Positions 1 to 8,464 of a stretch of DNA of 33,619 nucleotides are shown here, piece by piece. Origin of the DNA: Candidatus Poseidonia sp. (GTDB lineage Archaea; Thermoplasmatota; Poseidoniia; Poseidoniales; Poseidoniaceae). Numbering within the stretch: position 1 is the stretch's first letter; each line of letters opens with the position of its first letter. The stretch spans positions 1-33,619 of the forward strand of contig JAURAI010000013.1 in NCBI GenBank assembly GCA_030829545.1, given 5' to 3'. The notes beneath the pieces are model-generated. The model ran no database searches and had not been told where the DNA came from. It saw nothing but the letters and a program-made list of their open reading frames with translations. The position numbers and the translations under genes are program-made.

Positions 1-2
1 AA

Positions 3-110
3 GAAGAGGCTGAAGAAGAGGCTGAAGAAGAGGCTGAAGAAGAGGCTGAAGAAGAGGCTGAAGAAGAAGAGGCTGCTGAAGAAGAACCTGCTGAAGAAGA
101 ACCTGCTGAA
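3..110 (+). repeat. 12-base coding tandem repeat (EEEA units)
   Basis: Tandem copies of gaagaagaggct, with one unit lengthened by an extra gaa, pass into two related gaagaacctgct units near 75-110. It codes for the acidic tail of the upstream gene and is prone to copy-number change by slippage. The left boundary is outside the window. Confidence 0.8.
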
Positions 111-164
111 GACGACTCCGAGGAAGGCGAAGAAACGCCTCCTGAAGACATGAAGAAATTTTGA
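3..164 (+). CDS. C-terminal Glu-rich tail of an upstream protein (partial)
   Basis: The reading frame enters from the left edge and ends at TGA 162-164. About 53 residues are visible. They are almost entirely Glu and Ala in a four-residue EEEA pattern encoded by a 12-base tandem repeat, followed by two EEEPA units and a short mixed end (…TPPEDMKKF). The start and the folded part lie outside the window, so no function can be named. The tail is very acidic and probably disordered or helical. The stop codon runs into the Shine-Dalgarno of the next gene (start 176), so the two are very probably co-transcribed. Confidence 0.7.
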   Translation, partial: EEAEEEAEEEAEEEAEEEAEEEEAAEEEPAEEEPAEDDSEEGEETPPEDMKKF

Positions 165-175
165 GGTGAAGAAAA

Positions 176-2257
176 ATGTGGGAACATCGTACAGTATCAA
201 ACAAGTCATATGAAGAAACAAAGAGGATTCTACCGAGCGAGACTTATGTCAAGCTCATGGATCAGGTTGAAGCCGTTGTAACGCAAGCGGAAGTAACGAA
301 ATTCGACGCTGAAACTTTCATGAGTTACATCCCAAGGCGAGGCCCATGGGAAGAAATTCCTGCCTCTGACCACTCTCGTGCCGATGCCCGAACACGATAC
401 ATCGGCCCCGCTGAAGCGAAACTCCTCAACACCAACCTGGTGCTCGGCTCTTCATGGATTGATTCGGACCGCTTCAAGTTCGAGCGCCGTATTGAAAACA
501 TTGCTGATTATCTCAAGCAGAGGACCATCATCAACGCTAACATGTGGACGCCAAAGCAATTGTTCACGACTCAGACCTTCTTCTTCTGTTCAACAGGCGA
601 TGAAGATCGAATGGGTGGAGCAATTTTGGAAGGCGATGACCGAACTGACAACCACCTGTTCCTCAGCCCACCAGAAGGCAAGGATTTCGCTGAATGGGAA
701 GTGATCCTTTGGGGCCTTGGCCACCGTGGCGTTGTCCCCGACTCCGACCCACTCGACCGAGTTTACTACCCTTCCTTGATGCACCGCAACGTGTCGTTCA
801 ACAACCGACTTGGATGGATACGCTACTCCCCGGCCGGATTCGGCAAGGATGCATCGGGTTACCTCATGACCCGCCCGAACACGTGGATTTGGCCTGCAGT
901 CAATGGAAACCGCGATACAGCAACTGCATTCAACCTCCTCGTAAACCTTCCAGACCGCCGCTCATCTTTCGGTGAAGAAGGAATCTCGGACGTATACCTC
1001 ACCACTGGCAAGACTTCTCTTTACACGATGATGGGTATGATGCAATCCTCTACGGTCCGCCAAGCCTTTGGCGCTGGCTCAGAAATGGTGCCTTTGGAAT
1101 TCCACTGCATTGAACCTGGCTTGGACGAATGGATTGGAAACTCAAGCGACGAAGACAAGTACAGCCGACTGTTCGAAGTATGCGCCACCTTGGGCTACAT
1201 CTTGACCGACCCGCTCATCGGAACACTGGGTGGAGCAGCAAAACGCCGACGCCTCATCATGTACCCGAGTGATCAAGGCAATCTTCTCACGTGCGCAAAC
1301 GCCAGCCAAGTTGCCGACCATGCTCTGAAGTCAAATTACGGCTCCACCGTGTTCACCAAACTCGACCAAGCTGATTTCATGAACCGAGTCACACGCCGTT
1401 TCAAAGCATATGCAGACCTCGTTGCCGCATCTGATGTTGCACGTGGCGCACGCTGGATCAGCCAAGCTGAAGTTGATGGCGAGAAGATGATTGGACCAAA
1501 CGTCCACTCCATTCTCTCGGTGCGAGGCTATGATATCTTGAACATGCAAGAATATCTTGACACCTTCAATGACGTCTCTGCAGCACCAGAACGTTTGATG
1601 CGTCGTATCATCCAATCTGTCGCTACCAATGCACTGAAGACCGTCTATCCAGTCGACATCCTTGGAGAATCTGCTGGACCTGCTCCTTTCGAGCACATCT
1701 TCAATTCATCCGATGACAATCCGTTGGTTTACTACACAGATATCCGCTTCCTTGTTCCAACATCCATTGACAAGTTGCGCTTCCAAACTGCATCGCGTGG
1801 TGCAGACCGTGGCCGAATGCGAGAAGCCTACTCCGCACTTACAGCCGCCGACCCCATGACCAGTTTGTCCATCCAAGACCTGTGCCTCCCCTTCCTCGCC
1901 GACCTTGGTGAAGATTCCTGGCAAACGGGCACTGGAATCAACGAAAACGAAATCGTCGTTGAAGTGACCATGGCCGTCAACCCCGCTCGTGTCTGGCGCT
2001 CCTACCTTGAGCCAACCACCGATGAAGTCTTTGACATGCCAAAGGGCGACAAGGGAACTGCAGCTCAACTTTGGGGCGACGTTTTCATGACCAACGACGT
2101 TCTTCACGACAAGATGAAGAAAGACGGCAATGAGCATTATCTCAATCTGTTGAAGATGGCCTACCACTGGTCTCACAACGAGTCTCAGAAGGCACACAAA
2201 CTCGGCAAGCACGGCAAGAAACCTGCTGCGAAGAAGTCACCAGCCAAGAAGAAGTGA
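176..2257 (+). CDS. Conserved-looking protein of unknown function with Lys-rich tail (693 aa)
   Basis: I do not recognise this protein. It starts at ATG 176 behind a good Shine-Dalgarno (AGGTGA, six bases before the ATG) that lies directly after the upstream stop. There is no signal peptide and no clear membrane helix. The body has mixed globular composition, rich in Trp, Tyr and Asp. The last 15-20 residues are a Lys/Ala/Pro tail like those of histone H1 or other nucleic-acid-binding tails. The preceding gene ends in a polyacidic tail, so the pair may be translated together and interact by charge. Codon use is like that of the neighbours, so it is surely a real gene. A large cytosolic enzyme or nucleic-acid-associated protein is possible, but no catalytic motif was identified. 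Confidence 0.85.
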   Translation: MWEHRTVSNKSYEETKRILPSETYVKLMDQVEAVVTQAEVTKFDAETFMSYIPRRGPWEEIPASDHSRADARTRYIGPAEAKLLNTNLVLGSSWIDSDRFKFERRIENIADYLKQRTIINANMWTPKQLFTTQTFFFCSTGDEDRMGGAILEGDDRTDNHLFLSPPEGKDFAEWEVILWGLGHRGVVPDSDPLDRVYYPSLMHRNVSFNNRLGWIRYSPAGFGKDASGYLMTRPNTWIWPAVNGNRDTATAFNLLVNLPDRRSSFGEEGISDVYLTTGKTSLYTMMGMMQSSTVRQAFGAGSEMVPLEFHCIEPGLDEWIGNSSDEDKYSRLFEVCATLGYILTDPLIGTLGGAAKRRRLIMYPSDQGNLLTCANASQVADHALKSNYGSTVFTKLDQADFMNRVTRRFKAYADLVAASDVARGARWISQAEVDGEKMIGPNVHSILSVRGYDILNMQEYLDTFNDVSAAPERLMRRIIQSVATNALKTVYPVDILGESAGPAPFEHIFNSSDDNPLVYYTDIRFLVPTSIDKLRFQTASRGADRGRMREAYSALTAADPMTSLSIQDLCLPFLADLGEDSWQTGTGINENEIVVEVTMAVNPARVWRSYLEPTTDEVFDMPKGDKGTAAQLWGDVFMTNDVLHDKMKKDGNEHYLNLLKMAYHWSHNESQKAHKLGKHGKKPAAKKSPAKKK

Positions 2258-2307
2258 TTCATCTACGGAATAAGGGTTCAAGAACAAGAGCCCCCCGCAA
2301 GTGACTG

Positions 2308-3891
2308 ATGGCTGGAGCAAACGACGGTAGCGGGCGAGCCCCAGTTGCTATTGTTCGACCAACTACAACCGTGACAAGCGGCCTTGGCGTCACCCAAAAA
2401 CTGGTGACGGCTGCTGTGGCTTTTGGCGATCTGATGCAAGGGACATTTGGTCCTCAAGGCCTTGACAAGATGCTCTACAAAACCAACGGCCAAACTGCGG
2501 TGACCAACGATGGTGCAAAAATTGTCGCCGAACTCCTCGTAAAACATCCTGCAGCCAAAGCCTTCGTTCAACTCGCAGAGGCTCAGGAACAGGCATGTGG
2601 GGACGGCGTAACTGGCTGCCTTCTCTTTGCAAGTGAATTAATGCGAGAGGCGGGCCGGTTGCTTGGACGGGGACTTCACCCTCTCGTTCTGATCAATGGT
2701 TACCAGGAAGCACTCCTGCACGCTCTTGAGTATCTTGAAAAGAACACAACGCCCTGTTCCTCTGACCCTAATCGCCTTTCGATGGTAGCGAAGACCGCCA
2801 TGAATGGGACTTCGGCCGATGTTGAAGGAACCTTCTTGGCCGACCTCGTGGTTGAAGCCTTATCCATCGTTCAAGAAGGGCCTTCGGTGGATTATGAAGA
2901 CGTCCGAATGGCCAAGCGAACCCAAGGAAGTCTGAGTGACACTCGTTTGGTGAAGGGACTGATCCTTGAGAAGGCACTCCAACTCGACCGACTCCCCCGC
3001 CAACTCAGCGGAGGGACCCTTCTCGCCCTCACATGTCCACTGGATCAAGAAGACTCTTCCCGCAAAGCAGATATTGAAGTTGAGACAGCTGAACAATGGA
3101 TGGGTTTCGTTCAAGCCAAAGAAGCCCTCCTTCAGCAAAAGGTGGACAGCGTTCTAGCGACCGGGGCCAAGGCAGTATTCAGCGCTGAATCCATCGAACC
3201 GAGCATATTCCATGCGCTAACAGACGCGGGATGCTTTGTCCTCGGAGGACTTGAACGCTCGGGTATTGAAGACCTTGCTCGTGCCTCGGGCGCCACCATG
3301 TGCGACCACCTTGATGACATGGACGATTCAATTCTGGGCACCTTCACTTCACTTACCATTGAAACCAGCGAAGGAATGGACGGGCGACGAGAGCGACTCT
3401 TCCTTCACATTGCGCAACAAGCAGGTCTTGTGACCCTTGATGTGGGCGGCGGCGATGGTGTTGCAGTGGATGAGAGCATACGCGGCTTGCACGATGCGCT
3501 GCGTTCGACAGCGCTTGCTATGCAAGAAGACGCGGTTGTTGCAGGTGGCGGGTCCGTCCACATGGGCGCATCGCTGGCTGTCAAAATTGCTGCTGAGCAA
3601 CAAGCAGGTCGGGAACGTCTTGCCATGGAAGCCTTCGCCAGGGCACTGGAAACCATCCCCTCCACCCTCGCTCAAAATGCTGGCGTGGACCGTCTGAACA
3701 CTCTTCTCGCCCTGCGCGCAGAACATCGAGAAGGAAAAGCCAATGCTGGAATCGATGCCAATGGGAATGTGGCTGAAATCACATCAACTTGGATTCCAAT
3801 GCAAACACTTCGTCATGCGCTTGATTCTGCCACAGAAACTGCCTGCGGGCTTCTTCGTGTTGACCAACTCATCTCAGCCCGGGGCGACTGA
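2308..3891 (+). CDS. Group II chaperonin (thermosome/TCP-1 family), divergent paralogue
   Basis: ATP-driven cytosolic protein-folding chaperonin subunit of 527 residues, near the usual 520-550. Family motifs appear in order: GPQGLDKML at 49-56, NDGAKI at 67-72 (usually NDGATI), GDGVTG at 98-103 (usually GDGTTT), the equatorial helix DALRS near 396-400, VAGGGS at 411-416, and a C-terminal AGVD...LLALRAEH...G block. The three nucleotide-site aspartates that matter in the family are present (D68, D99, D396). The Thr pair after GDG is replaced by Val-Thr-Gly, and the usual Gly/Met-rich C-terminal tail is missing. It may be a specialised second subunit rather than the main thermosome. It lies 50 bases after the 693-aa gene and 75 bases before purH. 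No strong Shine-Dalgarno precedes ATG 2308. Confidence 0.93.
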   Translation: MAGANDGSGRAPVAIVRPTTTVTSGLGVTQKLVTAAVAFGDLMQGTFGPQGLDKMLYKTNGQTAVTNDGAKIVAELLVKHPAAKAFVQLAEAQEQACGDGVTGCLLFASELMREAGRLLGRGLHPLVLINGYQEALLHALEYLEKNTTPCSSDPNRLSMVAKTAMNGTSADVEGTFLADLVVEALSIVQEGPSVDYEDVRMAKRTQGSLSDTRLVKGLILEKALQLDRLPRQLSGGTLLALTCPLDQEDSSRKADIEVETAEQWMGFVQAKEALLQQKVDSVLATGAKAVFSAESIEPSIFHALTDAGCFVLGGLERSGIEDLARASGATMCDHLDDMDDSILGTFTSLTIETSEGMDGRRERLFLHIAQQAGLVTLDVGGGDGVAVDESIRGLHDALRSTALAMQEDAVVAGGGSVHMGASLAVKIAAEQQAGRERLAMEAFARALETIPSTLAQNAGVDRLNTLLALRAEHREGKANAGIDANGNVAEITSTWIPMQTLRHALDSATETACGLLRVDQLISARGD

Positions 3892-3966
3892 GAACATCTA
3901 CCCAGTCACGGGCTGCGCTATGTTCAAGTGCATCGGACGGGGCAACTACGATAACGGGTTCACCGT

Positions 3967-5607
3967 ATGAGCACCGTTCAAACACCCCCCCGCGCTCTTC
4001 TCAGCGTATGGAATAAAACCGGTATAGTTGACTTCGCCCGAGGCTTGGCAGACCTCGGATTTGAACTCGTATCAACAGGTGGCACTGCACGAACATTGAC
4101 TGAGGCAGGACTTGACGTCCTCCATGTATCTGACCTCACCGAGCACCCAGAAATTTTCGACGGGCGAGTCAAATCGCTCCACCCAGCCATTCACGGGCCC
4201 CTCCTTGCCCGACTCCACCAAAAGGACGACGCAGCGGAATTAGACCGGTTGGGCTACGCCCCCATCCGAGTGGTCGCTTGCAACCTCTACCCCTTTGCAG
4301 CCGCTGCCAAGCAAGACCCACCTCTTGATGACCCGGCGCTGTTGGAAATGATTGACATTGGCGGTCCAACAATGGTTCGCGCTTCCGCGAAAAACCATCA
4401 ACACGTCCTCATTGCTACCAATCCCGAACGCTACGATGCCATTCTCAACGCCCTTCGCCAAGCAGGCAGCCCAGAACACGTTTCCATCGACATGCGACGT
4501 ACGTTGGCACTGGAAGCCTTCCAGCATACAGCGAGTTATGATGCCACCATCGCCAATGAATTGCACAACCGCATCGTGGGCAATCCAACGCATCAAGAAA
4601 GCATGGAATCGCAACGAGACCACCTCCCAACAACGATGCTCTCTGCCAGTGAACAAACGCAGTTGCTCCGCTACGGTGAAAATTCCCATCAGGCCGCAGG
4701 ACTTTACGTCGATGTGACGGCGAAAGAAGGACATTCTACGTTGGTAACAGCACGTGTGGAAGCTGGGAAAGCGATGTCCTATAACAATTATTCCGACGCT
4801 GATGCAACCCTTCGTTTGTGCCGCTCACTGTCAACTGATGAATGGCCAGAATCACCGCACGCCTGTGTGATTGTCAAGCACAACAACCCTTGCGGTGCTG
4901 CTCTGGCAGCGACCCAGCAAGAGGCCTTTGAGCAGGCACTTGCGAGTGATCCCGAATCAGCCTTCGGCTCCATCATTTGCTTCAATGAAATCGTCCAATT
5001 TGAAACGGCTGATGCGATTGGTGACTTGTTTGTAGAAGTGATGATGGCTCCCGGGTACACGACTGAGGCCAAAGAACGCCTTATGGTCAAGAAAAATCGA
5101 CGTCTCTTGACCATTGAATCACCGAATAACCGTCTTGCACCCTTGGAGCGAGAACTCGTTCGGAAACCGGTCGAAGGCGGACTTCTTGTCCAGACAGAAG
5201 AACCTCCAATCATCGATTGGTCCAAGGCCGAAACCGTAACGAAAATCGAACCCACTCCCGAGCAAATCGCCAGCATGAAATTTGCTGTACGCGTTTGTGA
5301 GCAAGTGAAATCAAATGCGATTGTAATGGTTCAAGGAACTGCTACGGTGGGTATAGGACCGGGTCAAACCAGCCGAGTTGAAGCGGTTCGTATCGCAGCA
5401 CGTCGGGCGGGTACACGGGCACAAGGCAGCATTCTCGCCTCCGATGCATTCTTCCCTTTCAAGGACGGATTGGAGCAGGCTGCAGATGCAGGAGCGACCT
5501 CAATTGTTCAACCAGGTGGGTCAATTCGAGACCAGGAAGTTATCGATGAAGCCGATGCAAGAAAGATCTCCATGGTCTTCACCGGGCACCGGTTATTCCG
5601 CCACTGA
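3967..5607 (+). CDS. purH: Bifunctional AICAR formyltransferase / IMP cyclohydrolase
   Basis: Catalyses the last two steps of de novo IMP synthesis: formylation of AICAR with 10-formyl-THF, then ring closure of FAICAR. At 546 residues it has the normal length. The N-terminal methylglyoxal-synthase-like cyclohydrolase domain (about 1-200) shows STGGTA and FDGRVKSLHP. The transformylase domain (about 210-546) shows RYGENSHQ, the KHNNPCG active-site block, SNAIV...GIGPGQTSR and the terminal PGGSIRDQEVI...FTGHRLFRH. Many archaea use PurP/PurO instead, so this is the bacterial-type enzyme. PurN, the other folate-dependent transformylase, lies about 800 bases downstream. No clear Shine-Dalgarno precedes ATG 3967. 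Confidence 0.97.
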   Translation: MSTVQTPPRALLSVWNKTGIVDFARGLADLGFELVSTGGTARTLTEAGLDVLHVSDLTEHPEIFDGRVKSLHPAIHGPLLARLHQKDDAAELDRLGYAPIRVVACNLYPFAAAAKQDPPLDDPALLEMIDIGGPTMVRASAKNHQHVLIATNPERYDAILNALRQAGSPEHVSIDMRRTLALEAFQHTASYDATIANELHNRIVGNPTHQESMESQRDHLPTTMLSASEQTQLLRYGENSHQAAGLYVDVTAKEGHSTLVTARVEAGKAMSYNNYSDADATLRLCRSLSTDEWPESPHACVIVKHNNPCGAALAATQQEAFEQALASDPESAFGSIICFNEIVQFETADAIGDLFVEVMMAPGYTTEAKERLMVKKNRRLLTIESPNNRLAPLERELVRKPVEGGLLVQTEEPPIIDWSKAETVTKIEPTPEQIASMKFAVRVCEQVKSNAIVMVQGTATVGIGPGQTSRVEAVRIAARRAGTRAQGSILASDAFFPFKDGLEQAADAGATSIVQPGGSIRDQEVIDEADARKISMVFTGHRLFRH

Positions 5608-5650
5608 CCTTCTTAGCAAGGTTGATAGCGAGGCGAAATGAGTCCGCCTT

Positions 5651-5836
5651 ATGGGACATCTCGCTGACGTCAATAAATCATATCTTGGGCACCTCGTCGG
5701 GGCATGGAAGATGGCGTTCTGGTTCGCTCTTGGTTCCGTTCGACTCATCATTCATGGCATGATGCCCGGTATTGACCAACATGCAGGCCAACGAACTGTT
5801 GACCGTTACTTACCCCCAAAAAAGCTTGATGATTAA
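5651..5836 (+). CDS. Small membrane protein, DUF6356-like (61 aa)
   Basis: A short protein with one hydrophobic stretch (about residues 18-40) flanked by SYLGHLVGAWKMAFW at its start and a HAGQRTVDRY block after it. This matches my memory of the DUF6356 pattern (sYl.H...A...a......l..HallP......GS.ti). No function is known for the family. It begins 43 bases after purH and overlaps the convergent DUF454-like gene by a few bases at its stop. The start at ATG 5651 lacks a clear Shine-Dalgarno. Confidence 0.72.
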   Translation: MGHLADVNKSYLGHLVGAWKMAFWFALGSVRLIIHGMMPGIDQHAGQRTVDRYLPPKKLDD

Positions 5837-6345
5837 GCAACGGTGGGAACTCTCCACCCCACCCACCAAACGCCGATGACGGCTACAACAGCGATGGTCG
5901 TTTGGCCGAATCCAGGGTCTCCGAGGATGGTGATGTACCAGATGGAGAACAGAGAAACCAGTGCAATGAGCCCGCAAATCACGATTTTTGAGTGCAAGGG
6001 GAGGGCTCGTCCAGACCGATAATAACCAAGCAATGATGAGCCAAACAAGGAGTTGGTGAGCAACCAGCGGAACAGGCGCTGAGAAGAACGCCCGTAACAA
6101 TAAGCTGCAGCAACCAGCCAAGAGGTCGTAGGCCAACCAGGAAGAAACACTCCGATGCCTGCAAAGAACACGAAAATACTACCAATCAGAATCCAAATGC
6201 TGCGAACTACCAGGTTTGCGCTTGGTTTGTGTTCAGCCAACACCATCGTGATGACCTCTTCATCCTCAAGCGAAGCATAGGTTCCTGCAAGCTCCAATGA
6301 TGATTGTCGACGAGCGGCCGCAGGCGACACAGCGTGACCAGTCAT
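5833..6345 (-). CDS. DUF454 / YbaN-like inner-membrane protein (170 aa)
   Basis: Membrane protein with the DUF454 signature: FFAGIGVFLPGWPTTSWLVAAAYCYGRSSQRLFRWLL split over residues about 60-95, then LFGSSLLGYYRSGRALPLHSKI. Three to four hydrophobic helices are visible (about 48-70, 72-88, 120-138, 146-165). The N-terminal 45 residues are cytosolic-looking and longer than in E. coli YbaN. Function is unknown in the family. A GGAG motif sits seven bases before ATG 6345. The gene is divergent from purN and converges with the DUF6356-like gene, sharing four bases at the stops. Confidence 0.85.
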   Translation of the reverse strand: MTGHAVSPAAARRQSSLELAGTYASLEDEEVITMVLAEHKPSANLVVRSIWILIGSIFVFFAGIGVFLPGWPTTSWLVAAAYCYGRSSQRLFRWLLTNSLFGSSLLGYYRSGRALPLHSKIVICGLIALVSLFSIWYITILGDPGFGQTTIAVVAVIGVWWVGWRVPTVA

Positions 6346-6434
6346 GTGACTCTCCAGTTGCCCCTACGGAAGGTGTGAGAAAAAACCTTGCTTTGGATGG
6401 AAAGATATGAAACAGGACAGGAATTGGCGTTAGC

Positions 6435-7115
6435 ATGGTTGAGGGCCAAGTGGGTGGGCGTACTGCTTCCAACGAAGACCCCCTTCGTTGCGCAGTACTC
6501 TTGTCCGGTTCAGGAACAGGAATGGAGGCCCTTGTACGCACCCAACAGGGACAGAACCTCCTTCATCAAACAACAGTCGTTATCTCAAACAAAGCCGATG
6601 CCGCAGGCGTCGGTCGGGCTCAGAGCCTCGGTCTACCAACTGTGGTCATCGAACACCAGCCCGTGGGGGAATCCCTCTCTCGTGAGGAGCATGAACAAAA
6701 AATTCTGGATACTCTTCTGGAATATGACGTTGAACTGGTGGTTCTTTCGGGCTATATGCGACTTCTCTCCCCCTCCTTCCTTAGCAAATGGGGCCGACAC
6801 GTGGTCAACATTCACCCCTCACTCCTCCCTCATTTCCCAGGCGCTCATGCACATCGGGACGTTCTCGCTGCCAAGGTGAGCATTACAGGCTGCACTGTTC
6901 ATCTGGTAGACGACGGAATGGATACCGGGGCCATCATTGCTCAACACAGCGTCCCCGTGTTGAAAAAGGACGATGAACAACGCCTGAGCGAGCGTGTCAA
7001 AGTGGAAGAACATCGCCTCTATCCCACAGTCCTCACATGGATTGCAGAAGGACGTGTTCACCATGAAGGGTCAACAGTTTCTGTTGATGGTCTTGAAGGT
7101 CTTCAGCCGAGTTAA
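6435..7115 (+). CDS. purN: Phosphoribosylglycinamide formyltransferase (GAR transformylase 1)
   Basis: Transfers the formyl group of 10-formyl-THF to GAR in purine synthesis. The core begins at about residue 19 with CAVLLSGSGTGMEAL. The catalytic and folate-site block VVNIHPSLLPHFPGAHAHRDVL supplies the family Asn and His, and GCTVHLVDDGMDTGAII supplies the catalytic Asp. At 226 residues it is slightly longer than usual because of an 18-residue N-terminal extension. No later Met would keep the first strand, so ATG 6435 is accepted. It converges with the MobA-like gene, and the two coding regions overlap by 83 bases. Confidence 0.95.
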   Translation: MVEGQVGGRTASNEDPLRCAVLLSGSGTGMEALVRTQQGQNLLHQTTVVISNKADAAGVGRAQSLGLPTVVIEHQPVGESLSREEHEQKILDTLLEYDVELVVLSGYMRLLSPSFLSKWGRHVVNIHPSLLPHFPGAHAHRDVLAAKVSITGCTVHLVDDGMDTGAIIAQHSVPVLKKDDEQRLSERVKVEEHRLYPTVLTWIAEGRVHHEGSTVSVDGLEGLQPS

Positions 7116-7596
7116 AATTTGTAAACGCAGAGGCGAACATCTCCATTTGTATGGAAGGCAATGGCTGCAGTAAATGGCTCACTGAAGAGGATCCAAGAGG
7201 GAATTCATAGTCCTTGGGGATATGTGCGAAAAGAGGTTGCCGCCGCCCATCAAGATCAAGGGGAACGCCTCCGTCTTGCGATTGACTGAGGAGGTATTGA
7301 ATGGCCTCTTCTTCCATCAAAAAGGCATCACAAGGAAGCAATAAACACGATGTTTCGACTTGACCGCATGCCCACTCGATGAGATGGTGAACTCCTTCAA
7401 GCGCAGGAGGGTCGGGCCAGACCTTACCTTGAAACAGAATTGAGCGGTCATCGCTTCCACAGAGGACGATAACGTCATGCAATCCACATGCTTCAAGCAT
7501 GCCTTTCAAGCGACCGACGCCCCCAAACATCAACCCCTTGTCTTTTCTCATACGCAGGCTTTTTCCGCCCGCTAAGATGAACACCGTCAGCGCCAT
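7033..7596 (-). CDS. mobA: MobA-like nucleotidyltransferase (molybdenum cofactor guanylyltransferase family)
   Basis: Members transfer GMP (or CMP) to molybdopterin. Visible are the nucleotide loop LAGGKSLRMRKDKGL at residues 7-21, the DPPALEGVHHL block near 62-72, the metal-site LLPCDAF near 86-92, and the terminal FTNFNSAEDL typical of MobA. The length of 187 matches the family. Last gene of the minus-strand operon, nine bases after the 72-aa gene, with a TGAGGT Shine-Dalgarno overlapping that gene's stop. Its final 26 codons lie inside the convergent purN gene. The exact nucleotide or substrate is not certain; other cofactor nucleotidyltransferases share the fold. Confidence 0.85.
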   Translation of the reverse strand: MALTVFILAGGKSLRMRKDKGLMFGGVGRLKGMLEACGLHDVIVLCGSDDRSILFQGKVWPDPPALEGVHHLIEWACGQVETSCLLLPCDAFLMEEEAIQYLLSQSQDGGVPLDLDGRRQPLFAHIPKDYEFPLGSSSVSHLLQPLPSIQMEMFASAFTNFNSAEDLQDHQQKLLTLHGEHVLLQSM

Positions 7597-7605
7597 GCAA
7601 AAACC

Positions 7606-7824
7606 TCAATGCATTTCATCAAGTTTGTCAAGAGCAGATTCTAATTCTTCAAGGAGGCTGCGAACCCGCTCTAGAAGCGCTTTCCGTTCTCGGCTTGAAC
7701 GTGCTTCTGGTAACCATTCGAGCAAACGTCGAACATCGCGAGCATCACGGTCAACCGTCCATTTCAGAACATTCTCGAGGACCGGATCTTCAGCTGGCAG
7801 AAGTCGTTCCGTCATGTGGGTCAC
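7606..7824 (-). CDS. Small charged helical protein (72 aa), unknown
   Basis: Not recognised. The second half is a leucine- and glutamate-rich helix (LLERVRSLLEELESALDKL) that could form a coiled coil or helical hairpin. The start may be GTG 7824, three bases after a GGAGG, or ATG 7815. With either start the gene overlaps the end of the upstream 224-aa gene by 26-35 bases, and it is followed nine bases later by the MobA-like gene. Operon position, overlap and codon use support a real gene. Confidence 0.7.
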   Translation of the reverse strand: MTHMTERLLPAEDPVLENVLKWTVDRDARDVRRLLEWLPEARSSRERKALLERVRSLLEELESALDKLDEMH

Positions 7825-8464
7825 TTGCCTCCGTTCTCAATGAATCCTCCGCTTCAAGAATACGGCTTCGTATCCGCTCGTACATCTCTCCTCCAGCAGG
7901 GGCGGTTCGGACAAGATGGTCGCACGCACCGATTGAACCCTTTCGCAGCGATAGGAAAAGGACACAATATTGATGCCAGTGTTCGCTTTGTTCTGCGGCC
8001 GCCACCAACCATTCATCCGAAGGCGGAGGATGTCCAGCCCTCGTTATTTCTTCAGCCACTTCAAGGACGACCATCAACGCCTCACGGCGTTGAAGGAGGT
8101 GGATAAAAGCCATCCAAGGGTCCTCGCCTAAATCTTCTGGCGAAAGGTTGGCTAAGAGCAGGCCTGCCATACTCAAGTCTTCGCGCCCGTGACGTTTCCA
8201 AAGCGCAGGGATCATTTTGGCAAGGAGGCGTCTTTTTGGAACAGCGGTTAGCATCCATGAACTCAACTGTCTCAAATCAGGCAACGGCGTTCCAATGTGA
8301 AATGAAAACCCCCCGTCTCCTGTTGTGATATCGGTCCGCGGCTTATTGGTAAAATCCGGCACGCACTGCTTGTAGGCCTTGAGCAAAAATCGCAGCGTCC
8401 GACGTTTGTTCTTCAACCGACTGGCCGATTGCAGTTCCAACCAATCATCAAGGCGCGGATTCAA
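7790..8464 (-). CDS. Helical-repeat protein, possibly AlkD/HEAT-like (224 aa)
   Basis: All-helical protein. The stretch GTPLPDLRQLSSWML (about 58-72) followed by IPALWKRHGREDLSMAGLLLANL (about 85-107) resembles the start of AlkD-type DNA alkylation repair HEAT domains, where an LW...E...LAA pattern recurs. The conserved Trp-Asp-Cys-Asp region of AlkD is not clear, so enzymatic base-excision activity is doubtful and a generic HEAT scaffold is equally possible. It starts with TTG 8464 in a TTGA overlap with the stop of the TerB-like gene, showing translational coupling. The C-terminal 12 residues are Ser/Thr/Asp-rich. Confidence 0.75.
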   Translation of the reverse strand: MNPRLDDWLELQSASRLKNKRRTLRFLLKAYKQCVPDFTNKPRTDITTGDGGFSFHIGTPLPDLRQLSSWMLTAVPKRRLLAKMIPALWKRHGREDLSMAGLLLANLSPEDLGEDPWMAFIHLLQRREALMVVLEVAEEITRAGHPPPSDEWLVAAAEQSEHWHQYCVLFLSLRKGSIGACDHLVRTAPAGGEMYERIRSRILEAEDSLRTEASDPHDGTTSAS

